Shown here piece after piece: positions 22,594 to 33,824 of a DNA stretch of 64,000 nt; positions within the stretch are counted from its first letter, which is position 1; each line of letters begins with the position of its first letter. The position numbers were made by a program, and so were the translations under genes. Where the stretch lies: NCBI GenBank assembly GCA_029204225.1, contig CM055101.1, forward strand, positions 58,053,005 through 58,117,004, read 5' to 3'. The notes beneath the pieces were generated by a model, which searched no databases, was not told the DNA's origin, and saw only the letters and a program-made list of their open reading frames with translations. Source of the stretch: Diphasiastrum complanatum. Taxonomy: Eukaryota > Streptophyta > Lycopodiopsida > Lycopodiales > Lycopodiaceae.

Positions 22594-23875
22594 ATCTTCA
22601 TCTTTGGGAGTTTAGTTTTCATCTTCTAATTCTTAGGAAAAGATTGCGGAGAGATATCATTGTAGTGATAGCTATCCATCTCTGCTTTTGTAGTCAAATT
22701 TCTTGCTTTTTGGACAGAATCTGAGTCAAAATTCAAGGGCAGTTCCATCGTTGCAAAATCAGATAGTTATCCCTGATTTTTTAGTGTAAATTACTGCAAT
22801 TTGAGCGAAAATTGAAGCGAAAAGGTAGTGCAGGTCCATCTCTGCATATTACGTACTCCATCACTGATTTTGTAGTGTAGAATCCTTCTTTGCAATCAAA
22901 TTGTGAGGGCAAAATCGGAGGTAGGGTCAGCGGACAATTATACGTATCTTTTAGCTCCATCGCTGTGTTTCAGAGGACCTTGGGAGTGAATAATCCTACA
23001 AACCAGATCAGATTCATATCTGTATCTGGATCAGCGAGGGTTCTTCCTCAACGATTTCAAAATTCTAGATAGTTCTTAAGTTTCAAGTCTGGATTTTGGT
23101 GGAGCCACAGTGTCGCTACTCAGACAACGAAAATCTTCCCTGAATCAAAGCAGACTTTGTTGATAAATTTTAGCTTTTCATCCGGACTTTTATAAGCCAC
23201 GGAACAATACCTCTAACAACGAGGATAGGGAACCAAAAGAATCAAAAATTTGCTTGCAAATTGGGCCTTGATTCCTGATGTTTCCGGACAGTAGGTCTAT
23301 AAATAGGTACGGAAGAGCTGAAAGGATTTTTTTGATTCTCTCTCTAGAAGTACAGTTCTCAGAAAGAGCTAAGTTTCTTTTCCCTCCTTTGTACAATTGT
23401 AATTAGACTTTTTGACTTTTTTTAAGAAGGAACAAGAGACACTCTTTTTCTATTTCGGAAAATAACCGCTTCTCAGGGACCTAATCAATCCTCGACATGA
23501 GGCATTGATGAATTAGAAACGGAATCTATGAAGTTCAGTAAAGGGAAAGAACCTATGGAGTGGAGGAATAAGAACAATTTGCTAAAGAGCTCAACAATTT
23601 GGTTACTAAGGAGCAATATCTCCACTTGGTAACAAAGGTGGATAAATTGAAACTGGCTCTAGCCAATTTCAAATCCAGTGTGGATGACTCGTTCGCCGAA
23701 CTCAAAGGTCTAGTTTTGAGCTCTACAAAAGGAATCCTTCCTTCTACTTCTCAGTTGTCCCTTCGTCACTTCCATCAGTATTGGGTGAGCCTATTCGGAC
23801 TCATCCTAGTGTTTTTAAAGACTTAAAGTCTCCTACCTTTATTGGAGAAGAGAAGGATAGAAATGTAGATATTTG
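22594..23875 (+). pseudogene. Retrotransposon leader and gag start
   Basis: After the primer site come about 900 bp of leader with no long ORF. A gag-like segment follows: VTKEQYLHLVTKVDKLKLAL and DDSFAELKGLVLSSTKG (23599-23826), frameshifted near 23785 into GEPIRTHPSVFKDLKSPTFI and GEEKDRNVD. The leucine-rich, heptad-like N-terminus followed by P-x-F-x-G-E resembles the start of gypsy gag proteins. It is cut at 23875 by TGTTGGATTT, the start of a copia LTR. Confidence 0.6.
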
Positions 23876-24000
23876 TTGGATTTATCTCCTCTACTCTCCT
23901 CAATCCTATTTTAATCTGCCTCCATTCATGTTGTTGTATTCTACTTGTGTTGTCGCACAGTCTGCATATTTACATGTAAAATAAGATAGGCAAAAAATGA
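23876..24000 (+). mobile_element. Ty1/copia LTR remnant (5' side)
   Basis: TGTTGGATTTATCTCCTCTA and following words (TCCATTCATGTTGTTGTA, ACTTGT, TCGCA) match the 3' LTR starting at 26979 in the same order with many mismatches. It probably marks the left end of the copia element whose RNase H ends at 26970. Confidence 0.5.
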
Positions 24001-24360
24001 GACTATTTGCATAAATACAAGTAAATTTCCACAGGCAAAAAAGACGAAAAAGACGACACTATATTTTTACACGTGATTTGTGACAAGCGTCAAAAAGATG
24101 GCACTGCCCTACAAATGCCAAAGTTGTCCTAATGGAAAAGCGAAGGTACCTTGTAAATCAAATTTTAAGGCATTTGTCAGAGTGTCGCATTTTTCACATT
24201 TTCATGAACGTTCATTTTAGCGAAGGCTGATGTCGCGGCCTTCTCACGCCCATCCCATGAACTGTGCAATCAGATTTGGACAGCAGCCACCCACGATCTC
24301 CACAGACAGCACATCCACTTTGTACTTTCTTCATCTGAACACTTGTAATATTATGTATAT
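24001..24360. other. No recognisable feature
   Basis: Mixed-composition sequence between the copia LTR remnant and the hairpin repeat; no ORF or motif supported. Confidence 0.3.
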
Positions 24361-24480
24361 ATATTGGAAAGCCTCAACAAGGGCTTTCCAATGATATGTT
24401 AGATGACATACTTTTGAGCAACGATTAAAAAGTTATGGCAAGTCAAAAGTATCAGTGTTATAATATTTTAACAATATAAA
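24361..24480. repeat. Hairpin repeat, diverged inverted copy
   Basis: The reverse complement aligns with about 150-245: TACTTTTGA, CTTGCCATA, TAATCGT, CTCAAAAGTATGTCAT, AACATATCATTGGAAAGC. The stem here is ATTGGAAAGCC with GGCTTTCCAAT around a short loop. The loop and inner stem have changed together, so the fold is kept while the sequence changed. Confidence 0.7.
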
Positions 24481-24542
24481 CTACATCTTGCACGAATTCT
24501 TAAAGTGTCTTTTTGGAGCTCAAAACTCCTCTAATGGAGTTT

Positions 24543-24881
24543 CTACCCTTGAGTGCCTATCAAAGACAATTGCCTAGAGGTACCATAATCACAACTTGGG
24601 TCAAGGAATTGGTATATGCCTTTTGGAGCTCTGAAACTTGAGGGTCCCCCAACAAAAAAGACATATGCCGACAGCGGATTGGAAGAAAGAGTGTCGTTAG
24701 AGACATCCAGTACAACTTCTTGATGACAGTCAGGTCCTTCGTTTTGTTTGGATTTCCGTTTTCTTGGTAATGTTGATCTTTTGCACTGTTGAAACTGATC
24801 TTCGATACTCCTGTTCTTTGGTTCTACATATACACACTCTACTTCTTGTTGTTTGGAACTTTTTTGTAGTTTTTTACTCAA
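24543..24881 (-). other. Hypothetical ORF, 112 aa
   Basis: Starts MSKKLQKSSKQQEVECVYVE with a basic, Ser/Lys-rich first half (SIEDQF, STLPRKRKSKQNEG) and a more hydrophobic second half (FVGGPSSFRAPKGIYQFLD). The basic cluster could be a nuclear signal. No family is recognised, there are no clear splice sites, and it overlaps the edge of the GGTACT-rich block, so it may be chance. Confidence 0.2.
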
Positions 24882-24889
24882 CTGATATT

Positions 24890-26375
24890 TTGCTCATTTG
24901 GACTTTTGGGACTATTGGTACTTGTAGAAACTTATAAACAACTCATTATTTTCTATTTGGTACTTATGAAAACTTGTGTAAGATATATTTTTGGTGGTAC
25001 TCTATATTATTTTCAAATAACTTCTCTTTTAGCTATTTGGACCTCATGGAACATTTTGTACTTCTGGTGTGTAGAAAATACTGTTGTTTATTGTTCATTG
25101 GTGCTTTTGATAGTTTTGGTAGTTTTTGAACGTTTTCGATCTACTAGCAATTAGCTGTTTGGTGCTTTCTAATATTTTGGAACTTTTGGGCATTGAATGT
25201 TTGTGTTGGTACTACTGGAACTTATTGTGAAACAATTTTGATAATACAGACTATCAAAATAGGTGCTTTAATACCTTGTGTCTCATTTTCATTCTAAAAT
25301 CATCCAAATTGATCTACTGAGATTTATAGTGTGTACCAAGTTTATTTTAGAATCTACAGCATTTGGTTCTAATTTTTTTTAGAATTCGTCATATTTGCAG
25401 TTTGCACATGTCCCGATTCGGTCTTTTTGGTACTGCTTTAGTGTTGTTACACCAATTGGTAGTATTACTCCAGTAGTCAAGTATTAATTTTACAAATTTT
25501 GTACTATTTTTGTGCTAGTCAAACTCTTGAATACAAAATAACAATAGTACAATAACTTATCGTGTACCAATCCTGATCCTCCTGACTACCTAATTAGGTT
25601 CTTTTATTGTAAGTGTCTCATTTTTATTTTAAAGTCTACCAAATAGGTACTATATAGACTTCTCGTGACCATGGTTTATGCATAAAACTATTAAATTAGG
25701 TACTCTTTTCTTTATATTTATTTGTGCTTCGTAGCCTGCCTACAATCCTTTGTGGTCTTTTTGGTACTTTTTTATCCTCCAGACTACCAATTAGGGTACT
25801 TTAACTTTCTGCATGTGTAGTACTTTGGTACTACCTGTATATGATGCTTTGGTACTACCTGCAGGTACTTTCTAAACTCCTGGTACTATCAATGTATGAT
25901 ACTTTGGTACTCCCTGTATATAATGCTTTGGTACTACCTGCAGGTACTTTCTACCTGTAACATGATAAGACTTCTTCAATACAGATTAGTGGTAATGAGA
26001 ATCCTCCTCAAGTTCACTTTGAAGATGTTAACAATGACTTTAATGTAGAAGGAACCTTTAAGAAGTTTTGAGTGAACCAACACAGTATTGAGCTAAAGCA
26101 GTGTCGTCCGAGTAATGATTTTACATATTTTGTATTGTTTTGGTACTATTTTTGTGCTGGTGAAACACTTTAATATGAAAGATTCGTACTACAAGAACTT
26201 ATTGTAAACCAATTTCGTTCCTACTGACTACCAAATTAGGTCTTTTATACTAAGTCTCTAAGTTTTACTTTAAAATCTACCAAATAGGTACTATTTAAAC
26301 TTCTCATGACCACATTTTACGCATAAAACTACAAAAATTAGGTACTTTTCTCTCTATATTTATTTGTGTTCGCAA
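24890..26375. repeat. GGTACT-rich degenerate repeat block inside copia element
   Basis: The word TTTGGTACT and variants (GGTACTTT, GGTGCTTT) recur dozens of times. Two layers of repetition are visible. A unit of about 79 bp repeats near 25822 and 25901. A unit of about 270 bp at about 25470-25736 repeats at about 26107-26375, with words such as TACCAAATAGGTACTAT and ATATTTATTTGTG in order. It ends where copia RNase H coding begins. Confidence 0.7.
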
Positions 26376-26970
26376 CCAATATATGGCCAACCCTGGTATG
26401 ATCCACTGGAAAGCTGTTTTTAGAGTAATCAAATATATACGAGCTACTGTTGACCTCTGTATCTGCTATGGTGATGTTAATTCATCCGATATCCATCCAC
26501 TTCATGGATATACAAATTGGGTAGGCGATATCAACACTAGAAGATCCACTTCTGGACTTGTCTTTTTGTTCAATAATGGTCCAGTATCTTGGAACAATAC
26601 AATGCAAATCTCCATTGCAATGTCATCTATAGAATCTGAGTACATTGCAGCCTCTCAAGCCACTAAAGAGACAATCTTGCTGAAAAATTTATTGTCTGAT
26701 ATCGGTCTCAGACAATCAACTCCAACAGTTATTTAGTGCAAAAGTTAGAGTGCTATCGATCAATCCTATATTTCATTCTAGGAGCAAGCACATCGAGATT
26801 AAGTACCACTACATCAGGAGCAAAATACTCGAAAAAGAAGTAAGTCTGAAATTTTATAGAACCCAATACATGGCAGCTGATATATGCACAAAAGGTTTGA
26901 ATCGGGAAGCCCACAAGAGTTTTTGTGCTATCTTGACTTTGAAAATCAAGGCATTCAAGGATCCAAATTA
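26376..26970 (+). pseudogene. Ty1/copia RNase H fragment
   Basis: YMANPGMIHWKAVFRVIKYI, LHGYTNWVGDINTRRSTSG, VSWNNTMQISIAMSSIESEY and IAASQATKE give the C-terminal RNase H of copia pol. A TAG at 26733-26735 and a frameshift separate it from NPIFHSRSKHIEIKYHYIR and ADICTKGLNREAHKSF, the usual end of the polyprotein. The Asp of A-D-x-D-W is replaced (YTNW), so a catalytic residue is lost. The rest of pol upstream is missing and replaced by the GGTACT block. Confidence 0.85.
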
Positions 26971-27115
26971 AGGGGGGATGTTGGATTTCTATCCTCTCCA
27001 TCCCTATCTCTCTACTAATCTAGATCCATTTACTAGTTGTTGTAAATACTTGTACAATCGCATACTCTATAGAAATACACTTGTTTTCTGACAGTTTGTA
27101 GAAATACAAAGGAAT
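26967..27115 (+). mobile_element. Copia polypurine tract and 3' LTR start
   Basis: AAGGGGGGA at 26970-26978 immediately precedes TGTTGGATTTC (LTR start at 26979). The LTR resembles the remnant at 23876, and its first 10 bases also match the LTR start at 45145. The right end is unclear, about 27115 or later. Confidence 0.65.
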
Positions 27116-27770
27116 AGATAACAGTGCCTGGACAACTCAACCGACACCGACTATTTGGCCACCCCTCAACTATTTGGCCTACCTTGACAATTCGTCGATC
27201 ACATCGCCTCATCTGACACTGACTATTCCTTAGACACTCGACATCGACAATTTGACTTCACCAATTACTCGTATGTCAAAATCAACTCCAAAAGTTGACT
27301 CGAACAATCGGCGGCTCATAAGTACCTTCATCATGACCAGACAAAGTCTCTAACAGATTAAGATACTGATTGAAGGTGACTGCCAACAGCAAGTAGTGTC
27401 TTAATTCTAATTATAAAGTATAATTTAAGTATTCTTTTAATTAGTTAGCCATGTGTATATATCCAGCAATTTATCAGTTGCCTGATTAGCTCAACTATCA
27501 TTCTATTCGATCAACTGAACATCTAGAGTGCAATCACTCCTACAGTCCTCCATAGTGTAGTCAGGCATCACAGATCTACGTTTATAAAATTAATACAACA
27601 TTCAACATAGTTTCAACCAAGGTGCGGAATTCAAATGAACAAGGAAACTTAGACACACAAATAAACAGCAGACGCTTTCGCATCCGAGATCAGACGCAAC
27701 AAGAAAATCATCTATATTGATCTTTCTTTGATTTCTTCAAGCACTGCATGCAAATCCATGCAGTGCGTTA
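27116..27770. other. Non-coding, CGAC-rich then AT-rich; one hairpin
   Basis: 27130-27320 is rich in CGAC/GACA words like the CGACTC run at 45226-45370. A perfect 10-bp inverted repeat GCACTGCATG/CATGCAGTGC with a 6-nt loop lies at 27741-27766. No gene is seen. Confidence 0.4.
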
Positions 27771-30330
27771 GTGTGGGAGAAACACGGTTCTCTCACAAGC
27801 AATTGTCTTGTTTTACTAGCGGACAGTTGGATCTCTATGGATCCTGATCACAGATTTCGTCTCACACGCAGGCGAACTTGTTGTCTTGATTATATCAAAT
27901 TTTTAAGAGTGTATTTTATTCAAAATAAATCTGAAACACTTGACAAATTCATAGAATATGTGAATTGGGTTGAAAGATGTATAGGCAGCAAAGTGAAGCA
28001 GATCAGAACATATCAAGGTGGCGAATACATCTCGAATCGCTTCAATGACTTCTGCAATGATCGTGGCATCATTCACAAAAGAACTGTAGCCTATACACAC
28101 CGCAGCACAATGGTGTTGCTGAACGAAAGAACAAGACTCTAATGGAAGCAGCCAGATGCATGATGGCCTACTCGAAATCTCCAAGGGCACTGTGGGCTGA
28201 AGTAGTAGCTATAGCCACATACATCTAGAAAAGGACAGGCAAGTCTGGTGTTCCTCACACGACACCACATGAGCTATGGTGGGGTAGAAAGCCCAACCTG
28301 TCTCACGTCAGAATCTTTGGTTGTGCAGCATATGCACATATTCTTGATAAGCTTCGAAAGAAGCTTGATGAGAAAGCCGAGCAAGGATTTCTAGTAGGTT
28401 GTGACAATAATTCGTCATACTACAGAATCTACATGCCAGACACAAACACTGTAAAAACAGTGAGGGATGTCAAATTCAACAAGAGCAAGACTATGGCCAA
28501 CGAAGATTCTGTCAGCTACAAAGTTCTAGAGAGACAAACCTATGACCTGCCGCCAGTGACAGAGGGAGCAGCAGACGAACATGAAAACGAAGATTTTTGA
28601 GTCGTCTTCCATTCGAACGACGAATCAGATGAAGAAAGATTTGAGAGGCAACTTGCCACTGCAGTTCCTGTAAACCAAAATGGTTCCGGATTGAGCAGAG
28701 CAGACAAGGGCAAAGACATAGTTGTTCCAGGAGGATCTCCTAGAAGGTCAACAAGACCATGAAGAACGCCAGCAATATATGTGCCAGACAGCTTAGGTTC
28801 CACATCAGAAGAATTCTGTAGGTTCAGTGACAAACCACAGACATTCGTGGAGGCGATTGAAAGTCCATAAGAGGACAGATGGATCCAAGCCATGAACGAA
28901 GAGATGGAGTCCATGAGGATGAACCAGGTATGGACGTTGGAGCCATTACCAAATAAGCGCAAGACTGTCAAATGCAAATGGGTCTTCAAGCTCAAATACA
29001 GACCAGACGGAAATGTGTCAAAATACAAGACAAGACTAGTAGTGAAGGGTTTCTCTTAGAGTTCCGGTATTGACTATTCTAAAACCTTCTCTCTTATCAT
29101 CAAACATTCGTCCCTACGTCTGTTATTTGCATATGCATCAGCTTATGACCTCAAGATCCACATTGTGGACGAGAAGACGACCTTCTTACATGGCGAATTA
29201 GATGAAGAGGTCTAGGTGGATCAACCCCCAGGATGTGTCTCGAATTCACTTCCTGACTATGCATGCAAGATGTATAGAAGCATCTACGGTCTGAAACAAT
29301 CAGTCCAACAATGGTACAAGAAGAAAGATCAAGCCCTGAAATCATTAGGATTCAGGCCTCTATTGGCTGATTCCAATGTATATGTCAGAGTTACAAATGG
29401 GCAGATCATCATAGTGGCTGTATATGTGGATGACACTCTAATACTTTGCAGGAGTGAGCAACTAATTGCTGAAGTAAAGGCAGACATTTCGAAACATTTT
29501 GAGATCGTGGATCTGGGAGAAGCCAGGTGTTACCTAGGCTTACAAATTGAAAGGGACTATGAGGGAGGTAAGTTATACCTTCACCATTCCAGATACACCC
29601 AGAAGATCCTAGAGGACTTTGGGATGATGAACTACAAAGGAGAGAACACTCCAATGCTCGTAGGGATGGTGGTGAAGAATGATGACTGTCCAAAGACTGA
29701 GAAAGAGAGAGAACAGATGCAGCTCACACCTTACAAGAAGCTGATAGGATCACTGATGTATCTTGCTGACAACACACGTCCTGATATTGCTTATGCAATA
29801 TTCAGGATGAGCCAATTCTGCGTGAATCTAGGCTCGACACATTGGAAGATTGCAAAATGAATTTTGCAATATCTTCAATTAACAAGAATTATGGCTTGTG
29901 TTATTGTCGTGGTGCAGGTTTCGGGATACTTTCCTATAGCGACGCTAGCTGGGCATCTCTAAAGGATGCACCATCGCATCAAGAGCAGCAGTTCTCTGGG
30001 TCAGCAAGAAGCAGACCGTTGAAGCCCAGTCATTCTGCGAAGCAGAGTACGTGGCAGCAACAAAGATGGCCAACGAAATAACCTGGCTAAGGCAGTTTCT
30101 GGACAAATTGGGCGAAACAAGGAACGAGCCCCTGGTCTTGCAGATGGACAACACCTCTACAATACACCTGATGAAAGATCTTGTGTTCCATTCCAGAATG
30201 AAACACATTGCGATCAAGTACCACTTGATCAGGGATCTAATTGAAAAGAAGATGTTGTAGACCACCTTTATCGGAACAAAAGACATGGTTGTTGACATCT
30301 TCACTGAAGCCCTGGACAACCCGTGAATGC
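27771..30330 (+). pseudogene. Ty1/copia pol: integrase, RT and RNase H, heavily mutated
   Basis: Integrase starts within (VYFIQNKSETLDKF; IRTYQGGEYISNRFNDFC) and after a frameshift near 28110 continues PQHNGVAERKNKTLMEA to HVRIFGCAAYAHILDK. RT follows: WIQAMNEEMESM, KCKWVFKLKY, MYRSIYGLKQSVQQWY, VAVYVDDTLIL (catalytic YVDD kept), DLGEARCYLGLQIERDY and NTRPDIAYAIFRMSQF. RNase H then breaks into frames to about 30300 (TFIGTKDMVVDIFTEAL). Stops fall at 28226, 28598, 28760, 28868, 29057 and 29213. Most are explained by one C-to-T change from CAG, CAA or CGA. gag, protease and the integrase zinc domain are missing. Confidence 0.9.
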
Positions 30331-32370
30331 ATTTATGGACACTTCCACAAGAATTGTCCATTAAGACCTGGAATTAGTGCACCTTTAAATCTAATCACAG
30401 TACACTTTATAGCAGTTCCAGGAGGGATGCCACCAGAAAAGCAACACTTCCATTCTCCAGTGCTAGCAGTTACACAAACACAAAAGCGGAAGGAAGTGGC
30501 TCCCTCACCACACCTATCAGTATCTGATGATCAACCCTCAACTATGAGACCATGTCCAAACGTGAGGAAAGAGAGTAGACAATATCACAAGATACGTCAT
30601 TGGGTACAGAAGGTGCCAGAGAAGAAAAAAACACAAGCAAAAGATGCACCTACAGAACCTCTTGTTGATAAAGAACCAGTATCACAAGCAGGCTCACCCT
30701 TACGAATTAATTAGAATGATTAGTTGCATCATCATGAACCGTACACTGAAGTGCTCACAAGTTTGCTAGAAAGGTGTGTTAGTCTATTCGGATTGCGCCA
30801 CAAGCCAAGAGCCTCCTGGCCGAATGGGCCAAAGCTGAAGCGAAACCAGTAACACAGAGCCCATATACCTTGCGGGCTATGAAGAAACGAACAATGTCCT
30901 CCACATTGGGGCAATATGGAAAAGCGAAGAACACAATATCACCCTTCCAATCAAGCATAAGAGATTCGAGGATGAGCCAACAATAGTAGATGAAGGATTA
31001 GGTGTAAATTTGCTCTACACTACTTTGTACCACGAATTGAAGCCAGCGAGATTTGCCATCAAACTAGTTGATCAATCCTATGTTAAACCAAAAGATATAG
31101 TTGATGACATCCTTGTAAAAATAGAGGGAATCTAGTTTGTATCACTTTTGGAGTGATGGATATACCAAAATCCTCTTCCGCATACCGCGTTTTACTAGGA
31201 AGACCGTGGTTGAGGACTGCACAAGTGGTTTACAACTGGGAAACCGGAAAACTCACTTTTGAAAACAAAGAGCAGGCTGTAATGGTCGATCCAACCACAT
31301 GGGTGGTGAAACCTATTACACCAAAAGTTGATGACAGATCGTCCACCACTGATCATACAATCGATCGCCCAAGGAAAGCCAGGGGAGGTCATTACGATTC
31401 TGAAACAAATATCATGAGATGGACGAACTCATTGACAACCGTTGACAGCATGGCTGGGCATGCTTGTCAACATGATTCAGATCCAGGTGATCTATCCGAG
31501 GAGGCTATAGCTACGATGAATGCTGATATTCACAATCACGAAGCAAATGTCACCCCAATACCAAAGAAGGAAAACAAGGATGAACCCAACTATGTGAGCA
31601 GAAAAGGGAAAAAAAAGGTGTTGGATTCCTTGAAGTCAGTCCGAATGGACCCAGACGCAGCGTCATCTTCTTCACAGATGACTGATAACCCAAAGATTAC
31701 GAGTTGGGCTAAGATCAATATGCTGAAGGAGGAATCCCATCGAACACTAGTTCATGAGATGCCAGAAACCTTCAAAAATTATACCTTAGATCACGTAGTA
31801 CTCATGATGCTGCAAGCTCAACGAGAATCTGATCAAAGTCGGGAACCAGTGGAACAAGTCTTTGACGGACCTGCGCAGACGCAACCTATGAATCTAGCCA
31901 AGCCAGGTGAAGAAGAAAAAATCGTACATGTGGGAGAACAATTAACATCCACTCAATTCAAAAGATTGCACTCATTATTGGTGGAATACAAGGATTGTTT
32001 TGCTTGGAATTATAGTGATTTGAAGGGTATTCCACCAACCATAGTCCAACATACCATACCCTTGGTGGATGGAGCAGTCCCCAAGGTAAGTCGTTACTAT
32101 CGCTGCAACCCGAATTATATAGAGTTGATCAAACAAGAATTGCAAAAATTGCAAAAATTGCTAGATGCTCATTTTATTTATGAAATTGAGCACACAGAAT
32201 GGGTGTCGCCCATAGTCATAGTACCCAAGAAGAACGGCAAAATGCGAATCTGTGTGAACCTGAAAGGGTTCAATGCAGTCACCAAGAAGGATCATTTTCC
32301 TTTACCCTTTACAGAAAGTGTTCTAAACAGAGTAGTAGGAACATAAGCCTTATAGTTTCTTGGATGGCTT
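30320..32370 (+). pseudogene. Ty3/gypsy fragment: knuckle remnant, protease, RT start
   Basis: ECIYGHFHKNCPLRPG near 30328 looks like a zinc knuckle with its second Cys changed to Tyr. Protease-like sequence follows at about 30990-31200 (DEGLGVNLLYTTLYHELKP; SSSAYRVLLGRPWL, the usual G-R-P-W-I/L end). A long open frame (31153-32346) continues to SLLVEYKDCFAWNYSDLKGI, HTIPLVDGAVPKVSRYYR, WVSPIVIVPKKNGKMRICVN and HFPLPFTESVLNRVVGT. RT is cut after a GTxAYSFLDGF-like stretch at about 32370, just where an LTR on the other strand begins. The junction with the copia pol before it is somewhere in 30300-30340. Confidence 0.85.
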
Positions 32371-32371
32371 C

Positions 32372-32968
32372 ATGCTGAATTCACACGTGTGGGACGCCCT
32401 ACACCTATATTTTTGATCTCCTAAGCACAATAACACCATAATGATTAGACTAGCATTGGTTGTCAATAGGAAAGCTGATCATGCAAGATCTGTCAACAAA
32501 ACATAAGACAAAGCATCATAAATGCCTCTACTTGACTAGAGAGAGAAAATAGCAAGTACAAAACTCGTGGAGAGGGAGAGGGCACAAAGAGCTTGTCTCC
32601 AAATTTGCATTATACACAAATTTCATAATCTTCTCATTGAGAGTACATCACCTATATATAGATCCATGGACTCTTCTCCTACTTTGTGTTGAATTGGAGT
32701 TGTGGATCCACCTCTCAAGCTATCTAGACTTATCCAAGCCACCTCAATATGTCTAATTGTGCCACATAGTCTTTTCATGCATTAAATGTGGCATGTAAAG
32801 TACAAATGGCAATTCCTATGGTAGCTCGAGTTTCTACATCTACCTACCTTGAATATTTTATTCTAAGATGGGTCTTTACTAATCCAAAAGAGCTCAATTC
32901 ATCTTTGGCATTTTTAGAACCCATACTCACAGCATTAGATAGATTTTTCAATATTTTGACACTCCTCC
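32372..32968 (-). mobile_element. Ty1/copia 3' LTR (about 600 bp) with polypurine tract
   Basis: On the minus strand TTTAGGAGGAG precedes TGTCAAAATATTG (LTR start 32968). A TATA-like TCTATATATAGG lies near 32655-32666. The right end is taken at 32372, where gypsy RT coding stops; CACACGTGTG (32382-32391) lies just inside that end. The LTR follows directly after the RNase H of the same strand. Confidence 0.65.
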
Positions 32969-32974
32969 TAAATT

Positions 32975-33819
32975 TGTATCTAATGTGGATCAAGCATTGA
33001 TCTTGAGATAAGACCAAGATTAGACCTATGCTTTGAGAAGGCACTTTTGCAAAGTGGCTTTGTGAGAAGATCATCAATACACGAAGATGTGTCGACATGT
33101 TCTAAGTTGATTTCACCTCCAATGGGCTTTTCCCTTACAAAATGATGTGCCACTTCTATATGATTGCTTCTTGAATGAAAAATAGGATTGTTAGCAAGAG
33201 CTTGTGCCGATATGTTGTCACATTTGATCAAGGGAAGATCATCCTCTTTGATGCAATTTAGCTCCATGATTAACCTCTTGATCCAAAGCACCTTTTTAGT
33301 TGTTGTAGTGAGTGCTTTGTACTCAGCCTCACAAGATGATAGAGATATGGTATCCTGCTTCTCTGAAAGCCAAGACACAAGATTTCCTCCAAGAAAGATA
33401 GTATGCATTAATGGACTTTCAATCCATTTTATCACTTGAAAATCGGAATCTGAATAGCCAACAATGGTTAGATCTTCATTCTTGTACAATAAACCATAAT
33501 CTTGAGTAGAAGATACATATCTTAGAACTTTCTTGGCCATCTTCCAATGTTGGATCTTGGGATCTTGCATAAATTTAATCAATTTGTGCACACAATAGCT
33601 CAAATCGGGTCTAGTGATAGTAAGCCAAATTAAAGAGCCTAGAAGACTCCTATAAAGTGTGATGTCCTCGAAGGATCTTTCATCACCTTTAATAGGATCT
33701 TTTACATGTTGCTCCATGGGAGTATCTATGCCTTTACAACTTTGCATATTGAATTTTCTCAACATAGAAAAGACATATCTAGATTGACAAATAAAAACAA
33801 GTATATCTTCTAGCTTCAA
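32975..33819 (-). pseudogene. Ty1/copia RT end and RNase H
   Basis: A 279-codon open frame reads FICQSRYVFSMLRKFNMQSC, IDTPMEQHVKDPIKGDERSF, RSLLGSLIWLTITRPDLSY, the RNase H motif VGYSDSDFQ, LSSCEAEYKALTTTTKKVLW, CDNISAQALANNPIFHSRSN and DLLTKPLCKSAFSKHRSNLG. All late copia motifs occur in order without a stop, and the 3' LTR follows. It starts abruptly at 33819, where it abuts, head to head, the upstream half of a same-family element on the plus strand. Confidence 0.9.
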
Positions 33820-33824
33820 AATCT

